This document shows positions 44,072 through 52,235 of a DNA stretch of 64,000 nt, one piece after another. Both the position numbers and the translations under genes were made by a program. The stretch lies in NCBI GenBank assembly GCA_934675685.1, contig CAKURL010000002.1, positions 6,185 to 70,184 on the forward strand. The letters run 5' to 3'. The DNA is from an uncultured Candidatus Melainabacteria bacterium. GTDB lineage: Bacteria > Cyanobacteriota > Vampirovibrionia > Gastranaerophilales > Gastranaerophilaceae. Below the pieces are notes generated by a model that was not told the origin of the DNA, searched no databases, and was given only the letters and a program-made list of their open reading frames with translations. Each line of letters begins with the position of its first letter. Position 1 is the first letter of the stretch.

Positions 44072-44746
44072 TTACATCAAATTTAAAAATTTGTGCACTT
44101 GAGGGATTAATCTTGTGTTTTTGTGTAATTTATAAAATTTTTCAAAAATTTCTTCAAGCTTTAAACCTTTGTCCATGGGCATTTTAGGCTGTAATATTAA
44201 AAGAGAATTTTGAATAGAGCAAATTTTTGAAATTGTTTCAATTTCTTCATCTAAAATATTTTCTCCAAAAACAACTTTTATAAAAACCTCTTTTTTAGAA
44301 GCGATTTTCAAAAATTCTTCGTTTTCTTTGAATTTATTTTCTTCTTTTGTGGCACTTTCGATTTTAATATCCATCGCTACGATGTCCACTAAATCTATAA
44401 TTTCTTCTAAATTCTTATAAAGCGTGCCATTAGTTTCTAAATAAATCTTTTTCCCTAGTTTTTCTTTGTATTTTGTTAAAAATTCTTTTAAAAAATCAAC
44501 TTCTAATAGTGGCTCGCCCCCTGTAAAGCTAATAGCTTCAAAATCTAGCTTTTCAAGAGCCAAAAACAAATCTTTTGTCGAAAAAAGCTTCGCGTTTTTA
44601 ATTAAAAAATCGGTGTCACAGAATTCGCAATTCAAATTGCAGCGGCAAAAGCGCACAAAAGCCTGTTTTTGCCCGACATAAGGGCCTTCTCCTTGGATAG
44701 AAGAAAAAATTTCTCTGATGTATGTTTTTTTAATAGTTTCTGGCAT
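44072..44746 (-). CDS. queE: 7-carboxy-7-deazaguanine synthase (radical SAM)
   Basis: QueE makes CDG, a precursor of queuosine and other 7-deazaguanines, by a radical-SAM ring contraction. The N-terminal IFSSIQGEGPYVGQKQAFVR and the cluster motif CNLNCEFCDT (Cx3Cx2C) are clear, as is FTGGEPLLE. Length 224 is normal. It overlaps the dnaJ-like gene by 17 bp. No queC, queD or queF gene is in the window. Confidence 0.94.
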   Translation of the reverse strand: MPETIKKTYIREIFSSIQGEGPYVGQKQAFVRFCRCNLNCEFCDTDFLIKNAKLFSTKDLFLALEKLDFEAISFTGGEPLLEVDFLKEFLTKYKEKLGKKIYLETNGTLYKNLEEIIDLVDIVAMDIKIESATKEENKFKENEEFLKIASKKEVFIKVVFGENILDEEIETISKICSIQNSLLILQPKMPMDKGLKLEEIFEKFYKLHKNTRLIPQVHKFLNLM

Positions 44747-45644
44747 TTTTCTTTTTTAAATTGATTTCTTTTAATTTTTCATAAAGAAAATATTCTTCGT
44801 CTGAAATGTTCGATGGGATTTGGATTATGACTTTTACGATTTCGTCACCCTTTTTGTTTTGGCGTTTGTCAAAAACCCCAACATTCATTATCTTAAAGCT
44901 TTGGTTGCTTTTTGTCAAAGGCGGGATTTTTAAAGTCGTCTCTCCCCATAAAGTTGAAACTTTGATGTCTCCCCCTAAGACGGCAGTATAAGGGCTTATG
45001 AAGGTTTCAAAATAGACAATGTCGTCTTTGATTTTTAAATTTTCGATTTCTTCGATGTTGACTATAATATATAAGTTTCCTCTTTCGCCCCCGTTTTTGC
45101 CCTCTTTTCCTTCGTTTTTTATTCTTAATTTTGCTTTGTTTTTGATTGAAGGCGGGATTTTGACTGTGATTTTTCTGTTTTTTGTGATTTCTCCTTTTCC
45201 TTTGCAATTTGGGCAAGAAAAAGAAGAAAATTTCCTCCCGTGGCAAGTCTCGCAAACCCTTGTTTGAGAAACATTTACTACCCTTTCGCAGCCCAAAATC
45301 GCCTCTTTTATGCTGATTGTGACTTCAAGAGTTATGTCCTCTCCTTTTTTGGGGAAAAGAATTTCTTTGTTTTTTGTATCGTTTTTATGGCTGTTTTCAA
45401 ACTTATTTTCAACCTTGTTTTCAAATTTATTTTTGTAGCCCGTCCTTAAGTCGTCATATTTTTTCCTTTTTTCGTCGTCGAGCAAAATTGAAGCTGCTCT
45501 ATTTATTTCTTTAAAAAATTTTTCAGCTTCAAGGCTAGAATTGACGTCTGGGTGGTACATTCTCGCCAATTTGTGATATTGAGCTTTTATTTCTTGTTTG
45601 CTCGCGTTTTCTTTAACGCTTAATATTTCATAATAACTTTGCAT
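44730..45644 (-). CDS. DnaJ-type co-chaperone with reduced zinc-finger region
   Basis: Hsp40 co-chaperone stimulating DnaK ATPase. The J domain (residues 3-68) has the essential HPD (YHPDVN). Between J and substrate-binding domains only two CxxC motifs remain (CETCHGRKF and CPNCKGKG, about residues 133-152), instead of four. The C-terminal beta domains (about 155-295) are of DnaJ type. At 304 residues it is shorter than canonical DnaJ (about 375), intermediate between DnaJ and CbpA. No dnaK or grpE gene is nearby; it forms a unit with queE. Confidence 0.88.
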   Translation of the reverse strand: MQSYYEILSVKENASKQEIKAQYHKLARMYHPDVNSSLEAEKFFKEINRAASILLDDEKRKKYDDLRTGYKNKFENKVENKFENSHKNDTKNKEILFPKKGEDITLEVTISIKEAILGCERVVNVSQTRVCETCHGRKFSSFSCPNCKGKGEITKNRKITVKIPPSIKNKAKLRIKNEGKEGKNGGERGNLYIIVNIEEIENLKIKDDIVYFETFISPYTAVLGGDIKVSTLWGETTLKIPPLTKSNQSFKIMNVGVFDKRQNKKGDEIVKVIIQIPSNISDEEYFLYEKLKEINLKKKNARNY

Positions 45645-45740
45645 ATTTTTAAATTATTTAATGACAAATTTAGTAAAATCAAATATAATATTTTATGTTG
45701 CTAATAAATTTTTTTAATCCGCCAGAGCGTCAGAAGTAAA

Positions 45741-46541
45741 ATGCAATTAAATCAGTCAATTGGAAATAAATTTAATAAAATTGTTGATAAAATTATCACA
45801 AGGCTTGGTGAATCTAATGATTCTGAAATCACTACGGCGATTTTGGCTGCTTTTAAATTGTTCTTTATCCCAATAGCCACAATGTCGGATAAAAAATCAA
45901 CTAACGAGCAAAAAAAATACACTCTAAAAAGAGATATGCTCACTGAATCCATTGCACTCACGGGATACATAGGAATTACTGCGCAAGCAAAAAAGCTTTT
46001 TTCTGGCCCAATTGCTTCAAAATATTATAAACAAAAAGCAACTGAGCTTTTGAAAAACGGTTCTTTGAAAGAAAATTCAGATGAATTTAAAATTTTAAAT
46101 TCAGTAAACCCAAAAGAGCTTGCTTTAAATGCTTTATCTTCCGATAAATTAACTGAAGCTCAAAAAGAAAATATGGAAAATTTAAAAGCAACTGTCTTAA
46201 ATTTAAATGCAACTTTAAAAGATAAAGCTTCCTCTTTACCCGCTTTGCAAGAGCCTAAAGAACTTTATTTGAACACTAAAAAATCAATTTCCCATGTTTG
46301 CGTTTGCACTTTGGCGCTCACAGTTATCCCTTTTGTCACAAATAAAATCTTAGAAGCTATCGCAAACAAATCCGAAAAGCCAAAGCTTGACATAAAAGAA
46401 CCCAAAGCAAATAAAATTTATTTTGAAAAAAAGCAGTTTAACAACGATAAAGCAACAGAGCTTGCTTTTGGCTCGGTTCCGGATATGGCAAAATATATGT
46501 CAATGACTAGAGTTGGAGGCTATAATGAGCTTCGTTGTTAA
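45741..46541 (+). CDS. Membrane-associated protein of unknown function (family member 1)
   Basis: No named family recognised. 266 residues with hydrophobic stretches at about 34-50, 75-88 and 188-206, the last ending LTVIPFVTNKILEAIA. The first third shows a polar stretch followed by EQKKYTLKRDMLTESIALTGYI, a pattern that recurs in the next gene (EERQYSATKEFLYQSLSMASYF) and more weakly in the protein at 11986-12987. It overlaps the next gene by 17 bp, so the two are coupled and may form a heteromer. Sequence otherwise compositionally like its neighbours. Confidence 0.65.
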   Translation: MQLNQSIGNKFNKIVDKIITRLGESNDSEITTAILAAFKLFFIPIATMSDKKSTNEQKKYTLKRDMLTESIALTGYIGITAQAKKLFSGPIASKYYKQKATELLKNGSLKENSDEFKILNSVNPKELALNALSSDKLTEAQKENMENLKATVLNLNATLKDKASSLPALQEPKELYLNTKKSISHVCVCTLALTVIPFVTNKILEAIANKSEKPKLDIKEPKANKIYFEKKQFNNDKATELAFGSVPDMAKYMSMTRVGGYNELRC

Positions 46542-47085
46542 TTTTTTGACTAGTCCAAAGACCGCTAATTTTGTCCAAAATTCCGCTTGCCAAGTCCTCT
46601 CGGAAGGCAGCTTAAAAGCAGCAGGAAGGCCTGTTTTCACTCTTATGGACGACACGGCCACAAAAGAAGAAAGACAATATAGCGCGACAAAAGAATTTTT
46701 ATACCAATCTTTGTCTATGGCTTCTTATTTTGGGCTCATTTTCCCTGTGAAAAACAACACTCATAAGCTTTTAGGAAAATTTCCACAACTCACGAAATAC
46801 AACAGCGAAAACAAAGCAAACTTAGCTTCAAAAGAGCAAATCGATAGCGTTTTGAAAGCGAAAAATAACGACGAATTTAAAACAGCGCTTTCAAAAATAA
46901 CAGATAAAGAATTCTTAAAAAAAGTGAATGGCGCACAAGAGCTCATGTCGATTTTGGCTTCCGGTGTGATTTTGGCGATTGTTGCGCCCCAAATTGTAAA
47001 CAAAATTATCCACCCGATTTTGAATTTGGTGACGCAAAAAGTAAACGATAAAGATAAAAATTCAAAATTAGACAAAAATGTGTAA
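46525..47085 (+). CDS. Membrane-associated protein of unknown function (family member 2)
   Basis: Shorter relative of the preceding gene, 186 residues. ATG 46525 is chosen because GGAGG lies just six bases upstream; an in-frame TTG at 46513 contains that ribosome-binding site and is unlikely. Hydrophobic segments lie at about 73-84 and 140-163 (SILASGVILAIVAPQIVNKI), with the same order as in the preceding protein. It ends seven bases before tRNA-Arg. Function unknown; the pair is probably restricted to this lineage. Confidence 0.65.
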   Translation: MSFVVNFLTSPKTANFVQNSACQVLSEGSLKAAGRPVFTLMDDTATKEERQYSATKEFLYQSLSMASYFGLIFPVKNNTHKLLGKFPQLTKYNSENKANLASKEQIDSVLKAKNNDEFKTALSKITDKEFLKKVNGAQELMSILASGVILAIVAPQIVNKIIHPILNLVTQKVNDKDKNSKLDKNV

Positions 47086-47091
47086 ATTTTT

Positions 47092-47165
47092 GTGCCTATA
47101 GCTTAATCGAATAAAGCATTGGTCTCCGAAGCCAAAGACTGTGGGTTTGAATCCCATTAGGCACA
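47092..47165 (+). tRNA. tRNA-Arg (anticodon CCG)
   Basis: Cloverleaf is complete: acceptor GTGCCTA/TAGGCAC, D-stem GCTT/AAGC, anticodon stem TTGGT/GCCAA enclosing CTCCGAA (anticodon CCG, reads CGG), and T-arm GTGGG-TTTGAAT-CCCAT. The 3' CCA is not encoded, in contrast to the tRNA-Leu later in the window. It ends six bases before the convergent XRE-family gene. Confidence 0.92.
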
Positions 47166-47170
47166 TTTAA

Positions 47171-47467
47171 TTAATTTTCAATCAAGCTAAAACCTTCGGG
47201 AAGATTTTTTTCCATTTCTTCTACAAATTTGCTCGCCTTCATGCCAAGCGCTTGTGAAAGCTTAAAAATAGTCGTGATTTGAGGGTCTTTTTTGCCTCTC
47301 GATAAAAGATTTAATAGAGAAGTCGAAAATCCATATTCCATAGCCAAAATGTAGTTGCTTTTGTTGTTTTTGTGTTTATTTAAGACAATAGCTAAAGCCT
47401 TTGCTACGAGCTCTTTTTGGCTTGTTTCTGTCTCTTTTTTGGATATTTTTTTAAATTTTTCTTGCAT
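47171..47467 (-). CDS. XRE-family helix-turn-helix regulator
   Basis: A 98-residue DNA-binding protein of the Cro/C1 type. The helix-turn-helix region is at about residues 30-85 (ILAMEYGFSTSLLNLLSRGKKDPQITTIFKLSQALG). The N-terminal 28 residues are lysine-rich. Its start faces the giant prepilin gene across 75 bp that contain a perfect 28-bp palindrome, so it probably represses itself and/or the prepilin gene. It abuts tRNA-Arg at its 3' end. Confidence 0.82.
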   Translation of the reverse strand: MQEKFKKISKKETETSQKELVAKALAIVLNKHKNNKSNYILAMEYGFSTSLLNLLSRGKKDPQITTIFKLSQALGMKASKFVEEMEKNLPEGFSLIEN

Positions 47468-47492
47468 TTTTATAATAATAAATGTAATATGT

Positions 47493-47520
47493 TTCTATCA
47501 CGTTCACGAACGTGATAGAA
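47493..47520. promoter_or_regulatory. 28-bp palindromic operator between XRE regulator and giant prepilin gene
   Basis: Two perfect 13-base arms (TTCTATCACGTTC and GAACGTGATAGAA) flank a two-base centre. The site lies 25 bp from the regulator's start and 22 bp from the prepilin start, the right place for control of either promoter. Bound protein is most likely the adjacent XRE-family regulator. Confidence 0.75.
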
Positions 47521-47542
47521 CAAAATAACAGGAACATATTTT

Positions 47543-50092
47543 ATGAATTATTTTATTAACAATTTTATGAAAAAATTGCGTTTTTTTGAATTGCGCAAAA
47601 ATGGGATTTTGAAGTTTAATTTCTTTAAAAATGGTTTTTCTTTAGTCGAGCTCATGATTTCGCTAATCGTAATCTCTCTAATCGCTGCGGCTTTTGTGCC
47701 GGTGATAACTAAAAAATTATCTTCAAGTTCGATTTTTGCCGGAAGCGCTGGTGGCGGCTTTAGCAAAACTTGTTCTAATATTAGCGAAGATTGCGCATTG
47801 TGCGCAGGGGATACTTGTCTTTCTTGCAAAAACAAGTGCGACACAGGTGAAACTTTGAACACTTCTGATTGTTCTTGCGAAACCAAAATCCCGTATTATA
47901 TGGCAGTTGATGGCTTGTATGTCACAAAATTCAACATGGGAGACAGTTATAAAACTAAAATCCCCAAAGAAGCAGGTGTGACTGTTGTAAAGACTGGTGA
48001 ATCATGTGGTTCGGAAACTGATCATTCCGCAAAATGTTGCTGGAAAGGCGCCACTTTAGGTTTAGACTGTGATTCTTCAAATGGGGATTATTACGGTTGT
48101 AACAGAACTTCTTGCAATTGGGCTGCGGCAAATGCAATTTGTGCCAATTATAAACAAGATGGAAGGACTTGGAGACTTCCTACAAGTTCTGAGATGTCTA
48201 ATTGGGCAATTCATTCGAAAGGCAAAGGGAACTATGGCTTAATGCTTTGCGATTACTATACAGGCTACTCTTCTGCTTATTGTGACAATTCCATTGGTTG
48301 CCCTGGTGCTCGAAATGGTTATTGTCTTCCGAATTGCGTATGGAGCGGTTCTGTTTTTGATGATTCAAATGCATACCACCATTACTTGAATAGTGGCGGT
48401 TGGTATGGCCCTATCAATAGTTTCAGCACCTATGCCTTTTCCGTTCGCTGTGTTTCTGAAATAGTTTCAAATTGCGAAACTTTTGCTAGCGACGGCGAAA
48501 CTTGCACAGCTTGCGAAAGTGGATATTATTTATCAGGAAAAGAGTGCAAAAAAACAACAGAAGTAGAAAATTGCGAAACATATTCAAAAACAGAAAACAA
48601 GTGCGAAACTTGTAAAAATGGGTATGAATTAAAAAACGGAAAATGCGAAAAATCTCCATTTTACATGGCAGTCGATAATTTGTATGTCACAAAATACAAC
48701 ATGGGTGACAATACAGATACTGCAATCCCAAGCGCCGCAGGAGTCACTGTGGTAAACGCAGGGGCAACTTGTGGCTCTGAAAATGATTATTCAGCAAAAT
48801 GCTGTTGGAAAGGTAAGACTTCTTCTTCTTGTAATGCAACAAATGGAGATTATTCAGGCTGTAACAGAACTGTTTGCAATTTTGCTGCAGCAACTGCGAT
48901 TTGTGCTAATTGGGCAAAAAGCGGAAAGACTTGGCGCCTTCCAACAATTGCCGAGATGGAGAATTGGGGCAATAATTCAAAAAGTCTCGGAAGCAATGGT
49001 TTAATGTTTTGTGACGGCAGCTCGGGCTACTCTTCTGCCTATTGTGACAGCTCAAATAGTTGCAACGGCTCCTACACCGGCAATTGCTATGCGGATATTA
49101 CATGGAGTGGTTCTTTCTACGGTTCTTCAGACGCGTACTACTACACTTTGTATAATGACAAATGGTACAAGGCTGAAACCTCGCGTACAAGTGCGTTTTC
49201 CGTCCGCTGTGTAACTGAAATTGTTCCTAATTGCAAAATAGTTTCAGGCAATACTTGTATGGCTTGTAACGATGGATACTATTTGTCCAATGGAAAATGC
49301 ATAGCTCGTCCAACGATTTCAAATTGCGCAAGTTATTCTGGAGCTTCTTGTGTTTCTTGTAACTCGGGGTATTATTTGTCTGGCGGATATTGTTATGCAC
49401 ATTCTCATATCGCAAATTGTGCTTCTATGTCCACAACGTCTGATACATGTTTATCTTGTTACTCGGGGTATACGTTGAAGAATAATGTGTGTAGTAAAAG
49501 CATTAATTGTACAGGGGCATTTATGCAAGTCGGAAATGTGTGTGTCACAAAATATAATATGGGCGATTCTACGGATATGGCGATACCTTCTTCTGCTGGT
49601 GTAACTGTTGTGAATGCAGGTTCAACATGTGGTTCGAGCGATAATTATACGGCGAAATGTTGTTGGAAGGGAAAAACTTCCGGATCAAATTGTGACACCA
49701 CAAATGGTGTTTATTCGGGCTGTTCTAGAACTATCTGCAATTGGGCTGCAGCAAATGCTATTTGTGCTAATTTTGTTAAAGATGGTGTTACTTGGCGCTT
49801 GCCAAGCACATCTGAAATGTCTAGTTGGTTAGCAAATTCAAAAGGCTATGGAACTGATGGACTAATGTTGTGCGATCAAGTTTCTGGTTATTCGTCAACA
49901 TATTGCAAAGGATCATATAATTGCAAAGGAGCATATAACAATTATTGTTATCCAATGTATGTATGGAGTAGAGAATATGTCGTTGGAGCTAGTGATTATA
50001 AGCTTTTATATTATCTAAAAGAAGGAAGCTGGACTAAAAAAAATGGCATTATGACAGTAGGCATGTCTGTTCGTTGTGTAACCTCTATGTAA
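47543..50092 (+). CDS. Giant prepilin-like surface protein with three lectin-like (DUF1566-type) modules
   Basis: 849 residues. A long leader (31 residues) ends in G31|F32SLVE36, the type III/prepilin-peptidase site with Glu at +5, followed by a pilin hydrophobic helix (MISLIVISLIAAAFVPVI). The rest is Cys-rich. Three modules of about 190 residues (about 117-307, 372-560, 658-849) each contain YVTK-x-NMGD, CCWKG, TWRLPT-x-x-EM and end FSVRCV or MSVRCV, resembling the C-type-lectin-like DUF1566/Fib_succ_major fold. Between them lie CxxCxxGYYLxxGxC stalk repeats reminiscent of EGF or VSP proteins. AGGAAC precedes the ATG; a terminator follows. The prepilin motif suggests assembly by the PilB/PilC system encoded at 18209-21738. 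Probable adhesin; ligand unknown. Confidence 0.85.
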   Translation: MNYFINNFMKKLRFFELRKNGILKFNFFKNGFSLVELMISLIVISLIAAAFVPVITKKLSSSSIFAGSAGGGFSKTCSNISEDCALCAGDTCLSCKNKCDTGETLNTSDCSCETKIPYYMAVDGLYVTKFNMGDSYKTKIPKEAGVTVVKTGESCGSETDHSAKCCWKGATLGLDCDSSNGDYYGCNRTSCNWAAANAICANYKQDGRTWRLPTSSEMSNWAIHSKGKGNYGLMLCDYYTGYSSAYCDNSIGCPGARNGYCLPNCVWSGSVFDDSNAYHHYLNSGGWYGPINSFSTYAFSVRCVSEIVSNCETFASDGETCTACESGYYLSGKECKKTTEVENCETYSKTENKCETCKNGYELKNGKCEKSPFYMAVDNLYVTKYNMGDNTDTAIPSAAGVTVVNAGATCGSENDYSAKCCWKGKTSSSCNATNGDYSGCNRTVCNFAAATAICANWAKSGKTWRLPTIAEMENWGNNSKSLGSNGLMFCDGSSGYSSAYCDSSNSCNGSYTGNCYADITWSGSFYGSSDAYYYTLYNDKWYKAETSRTSAFSVRCVTEIVPNCKIVSGNTCMACNDGYYLSNGKCIARPTISNCASYSGASCVSCNSGYYLSGGYCYAHSHIANCASMSTTSDTCLSCYSGYTLKNNVCSKSINCTGAFMQVGNVCVTKYNMGDSTDMAIPSSAGVTVVNAGSTCGSSDNYTAKCCWKGKTSGSNCDTTNGVYSGCSRTICNWAAANAICANFVKDGVTWRLPSTSEMSSWLANSKGYGTDGLMLCDQVSGYSSTYCKGSYNCKGAYNNYCYPMYVWSREYVVGASDYKLLYYLKEGSWTKKNGIMTVGMSVRCVTSM
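47892..50089 (+). repeat. Three-fold internal module repeat of the giant prepilin
   Basis: Module copies lie at about 47892-48463, 48658-49222 and 49516-50089. Framework words are conserved (NMGD, CCWKG, TWRLPT, GYSS-x-YC, SVRC), while the last third of each copy differs strongly. Copies 1 and 2 are close at nucleotide level in the GGCTACTCTTCTGC block; copy 3 is more diverged and uses more A/T-ending codons. Confidence 0.85.
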
Positions 50093-50125
50093 AAAATTTC
50101 ATGTTATTTTTGTGTTTTGATGTGT

Positions 50126-50151
50126 GGGAGGGCTCACCCTCCCCTTTTTTT
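50126..50151 (+). terminator. Rho-independent terminator of the giant prepilin gene
   Basis: A perfect 7-bp G+C stem (GGGAGGG / CCCTCCC) with a four-base loop (CTCA) is followed by C and seven T residues, 34 bp after the stop codon. Confidence 0.85.
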
Positions 50152-50590
50152 GACCTGAAACGAATGAACCTTAGCGCGACTGCGCTTGGTAAACGAAGTT
50201 GAAGGCAGATTTGTGCGAAGAAAGCGGTAGCCGGTGCGATAAATGGCTTGCGTCGAGCAAGACATTTAAGCACTACGATGGCGACGTAGGAGCGCAGGCA
50301 AAGCCGAGCACCACAGGAGCAGAAGAAAAATGAACAAGTCAAGGTTGTTAAATAAAATAATGCCACGTTTTAGAGATTCCGTATAGTTTAAAAACTACGC
50401 TTCACTTGTTTCAGGTTTGCTCCTGTGGTGCTCGGGCACGCCCTGCGCTCCTACGTCGCCGATTAAAGGTCTCCGCTCTGTCTTGTCGGGGGCTCAACGC
50501 CACCGACAATCACGAGCTTCGCACAAATCTGCCTTCGCTTTGCTCAAGCTGGCAAGTCTGCCTAGCTTTCGCTTCGCTCAGGTTACCACT
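50152..50590. repeat. Long nested G+C-rich inverted repeat between convergent genes
   Basis: This 490-base gene-free stretch folds on itself almost end to end. A 20-base arm at 50201-50220 is the exact complement of 50517-50536. A 43-base arm at 50280-50322 matches 50417-50460 with a few mismatches. Weaker pairing extends outward (ACCTGA / TCAGGT ends) and inward (AACAAGT / ACTTGTT). Its base composition is far richer in G+C than the surroundings, suggesting an acquired element or a structured RNA. Its right end touches the histidine-kinase stop codon. No convincing gene lies inside. Confidence 0.75.
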
Positions 50591-52046
50591 TAACTTTGGC
50601 TTTTACGAGGTCTTTTCTTGGCAAGCTGAATGTGAATGTACTCGAGTCGTTTTTGCCTTTATACCATATATCCCCGTCGTGAGCTTGTATGATTTTCTTT
50701 GATAAATACATACCCAAGCCGAAACCGATTTTTTGGTATCTATTTGCGCCCGTGATATATTTTTCAAAAAGATGTTCTTTTGTTTTTTCGTCTATCAATG
50801 GCCCTTTATTTGTCAAAGCGACTTCTATGTTTTCACCGTTTTCTTTAAGGACAATTTTAAATTCTGTGTGTTCGTGTGCATAATTTATGCCGTTATTTAA
50901 AAGGTTGGAAATTACGCGCCTGATTTGCTTTGAATCCATATAGATGTTGTTGTCTTTCAAATTGTTTTCGATGGTTAATTTGATATCTCTTTCGCAAGCC
51001 ATTGAACTTGCCTCTTTGATACAGGTCTTTATCAAAGCTTCGATATCTGTTTCCACTTTTGATAGCGTAATATTTCCGCTTTCATATTTATATGTGTTAA
51101 TCATAGTGAAAAGCATTTCTTTCATATAATTTGCGGATTCAAGAGTGTTTTCCAACATTTCATTTTGGATTTCGTTCAAAGAGCCAAAGCGCCCTTTTTT
51201 AAATAAATCAAGACAGCTGATTTGTGCTAATAATGGGTTTTTAAGGTCATGAACCAAAGTTGCCACAAAGATGTCTTTTTGGTTTTCTAATTCTTTTTGG
51301 CGGTCGATGTTTCTCGTGATGGTAATTATACCATCTACTTCGCCATTTTCTTTTAAAACCGGCGCTTTCACTAAATTATACCAATGCGGATTTTTCTCGA
51401 AATCGAGTACGCATTTTTCCTTCAAAATTAATTCTTTATTTTCAATTACTTTTCTGTCCTCTTCGTCTGTTAAATTTGCACAATTTTCCATATCCAACCT
51501 TGGGCAATCGACATGCCTGTCATAACCTTCGAAAGCGAAATCTTTGGCATATTTTGAGCCCAAGATATACTCTTTCTTTTTGTTTTTCATATAAATCATC
51601 ACCGGCGTATATTCTAAAAGCGAATTTAATAAATTGTTTTTGCTAATGAGCTCTTCTCTAATTAGCTCGTCGTTTGTAATGTCTCTTGAAATGGTTAAAA
51701 TGTATTTGATTTTTCCGTTGTCTAAAACTGGGCTCGAGGTCTGCTGGACAATTGTGTTGAGGCTGTCTCTAATAATGCGCATTTTGTATCTGGAAGGCTT
51801 TTTTGTTCGGATTGATTTTTCAATGTTTTCTTTGATACAACTGGCATTTTCTTTTGGCAAGAACTCAAAGATAGATTTTCCGATTGCCTCCTCTCTGCTT
51901 TCAAGGTTGAAATGTTCTAAAAATGCGTCGTTGCAGGAAATGTAGCGGTAATTTAAATCCTTAATCGTGATAATTTCTTCGCAATTTTCCATAATCGCAT
52001 TTAAAAGCAGCGAATTCGCTTTCGTTTCGTCTATGATTTGTTCCAT
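50583..52046 (-). CDS. PAS-domain sensor histidine kinase
   Basis: 487 residues, no membrane helix, so a cytoplasmic sensor. Two PAS domains (about 12-130 and 135-255; the second ends in a PAC-like region with VDGIITITRNIDRQKELE), then HisKA with the phospho-acceptor His in TLVHDLKNPL (about 275) and HATPase_c with N-box NLLNNGINYA and G-box GFGLGMYLSKKII. The G1 box reads TNKGPLI, with Asn in place of the usual Asp. No response regulator is adjacent, so it is an orphan kinase. AGAGGT precedes the start. Its stop codon lies at the end of the inverted repeat. Confidence 0.92.
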   Translation of the reverse strand: MEQIIDETKANSLLLNAIMENCEEIITIKDLNYRYISCNDAFLEHFNLESREEAIGKSIFEFLPKENASCIKENIEKSIRTKKPSRYKMRIIRDSLNTIVQQTSSPVLDNGKIKYILTISRDITNDELIREELISKNNLLNSLLEYTPVMIYMKNKKKEYILGSKYAKDFAFEGYDRHVDCPRLDMENCANLTDEEDRKVIENKELILKEKCVLDFEKNPHWYNLVKAPVLKENGEVDGIITITRNIDRQKELENQKDIFVATLVHDLKNPLLAQISCLDLFKKGRFGSLNEIQNEMLENTLESANYMKEMLFTMINTYKYESGNITLSKVETDIEALIKTCIKEASSMACERDIKLTIENNLKDNNIYMDSKQIRRVISNLLNNGINYAHEHTEFKIVLKENGENIEVALTNKGPLIDEKTKEHLFEKYITGANRYQKIGFGLGMYLSKKIIQAHDGDIWYKGKNDSSTFTFSLPRKDLVKAKVKW

Positions 52047-52197
52047 AATACCTCTTTGCTTGGAGTTTAGGCTCTTTTGTTTAATTTTTATTAAATTCTA
52101 CTTTAAATTCGGCAATAATGATATAGGACATGTGGGTAATATTTTGCGTTTTTTACAAAAAATTTTGTAAATATTTGTAAAGTTTAGTCTTTTTTTT

Positions 52198-52225
52198 AAA
52201 AGCTCTCGATTTTTGAGAGCTTTTT
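52198..52225. terminator. Hairpin terminator, probably bidirectional
   Basis: Perfect 7-bp stem AGCTCTC / GAGAGCT with a seven-base loop and A/T runs on both sides. On the minus strand it follows the Asn-rich module fragment and precedes the kinase gene. Confidence 0.7.
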
Positions 52226-52235
52226 GATGTCTGAA

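Noticed and set aside
50085..50702. Open frames on both strands within the inverted repeat (50085-50366 minus, 50406-50702 plus)
   Set aside because: They are explained by the G+C-rich inverted-repeat sequence itself; no ribosome-binding site or family match, and one runs into the kinase gene.
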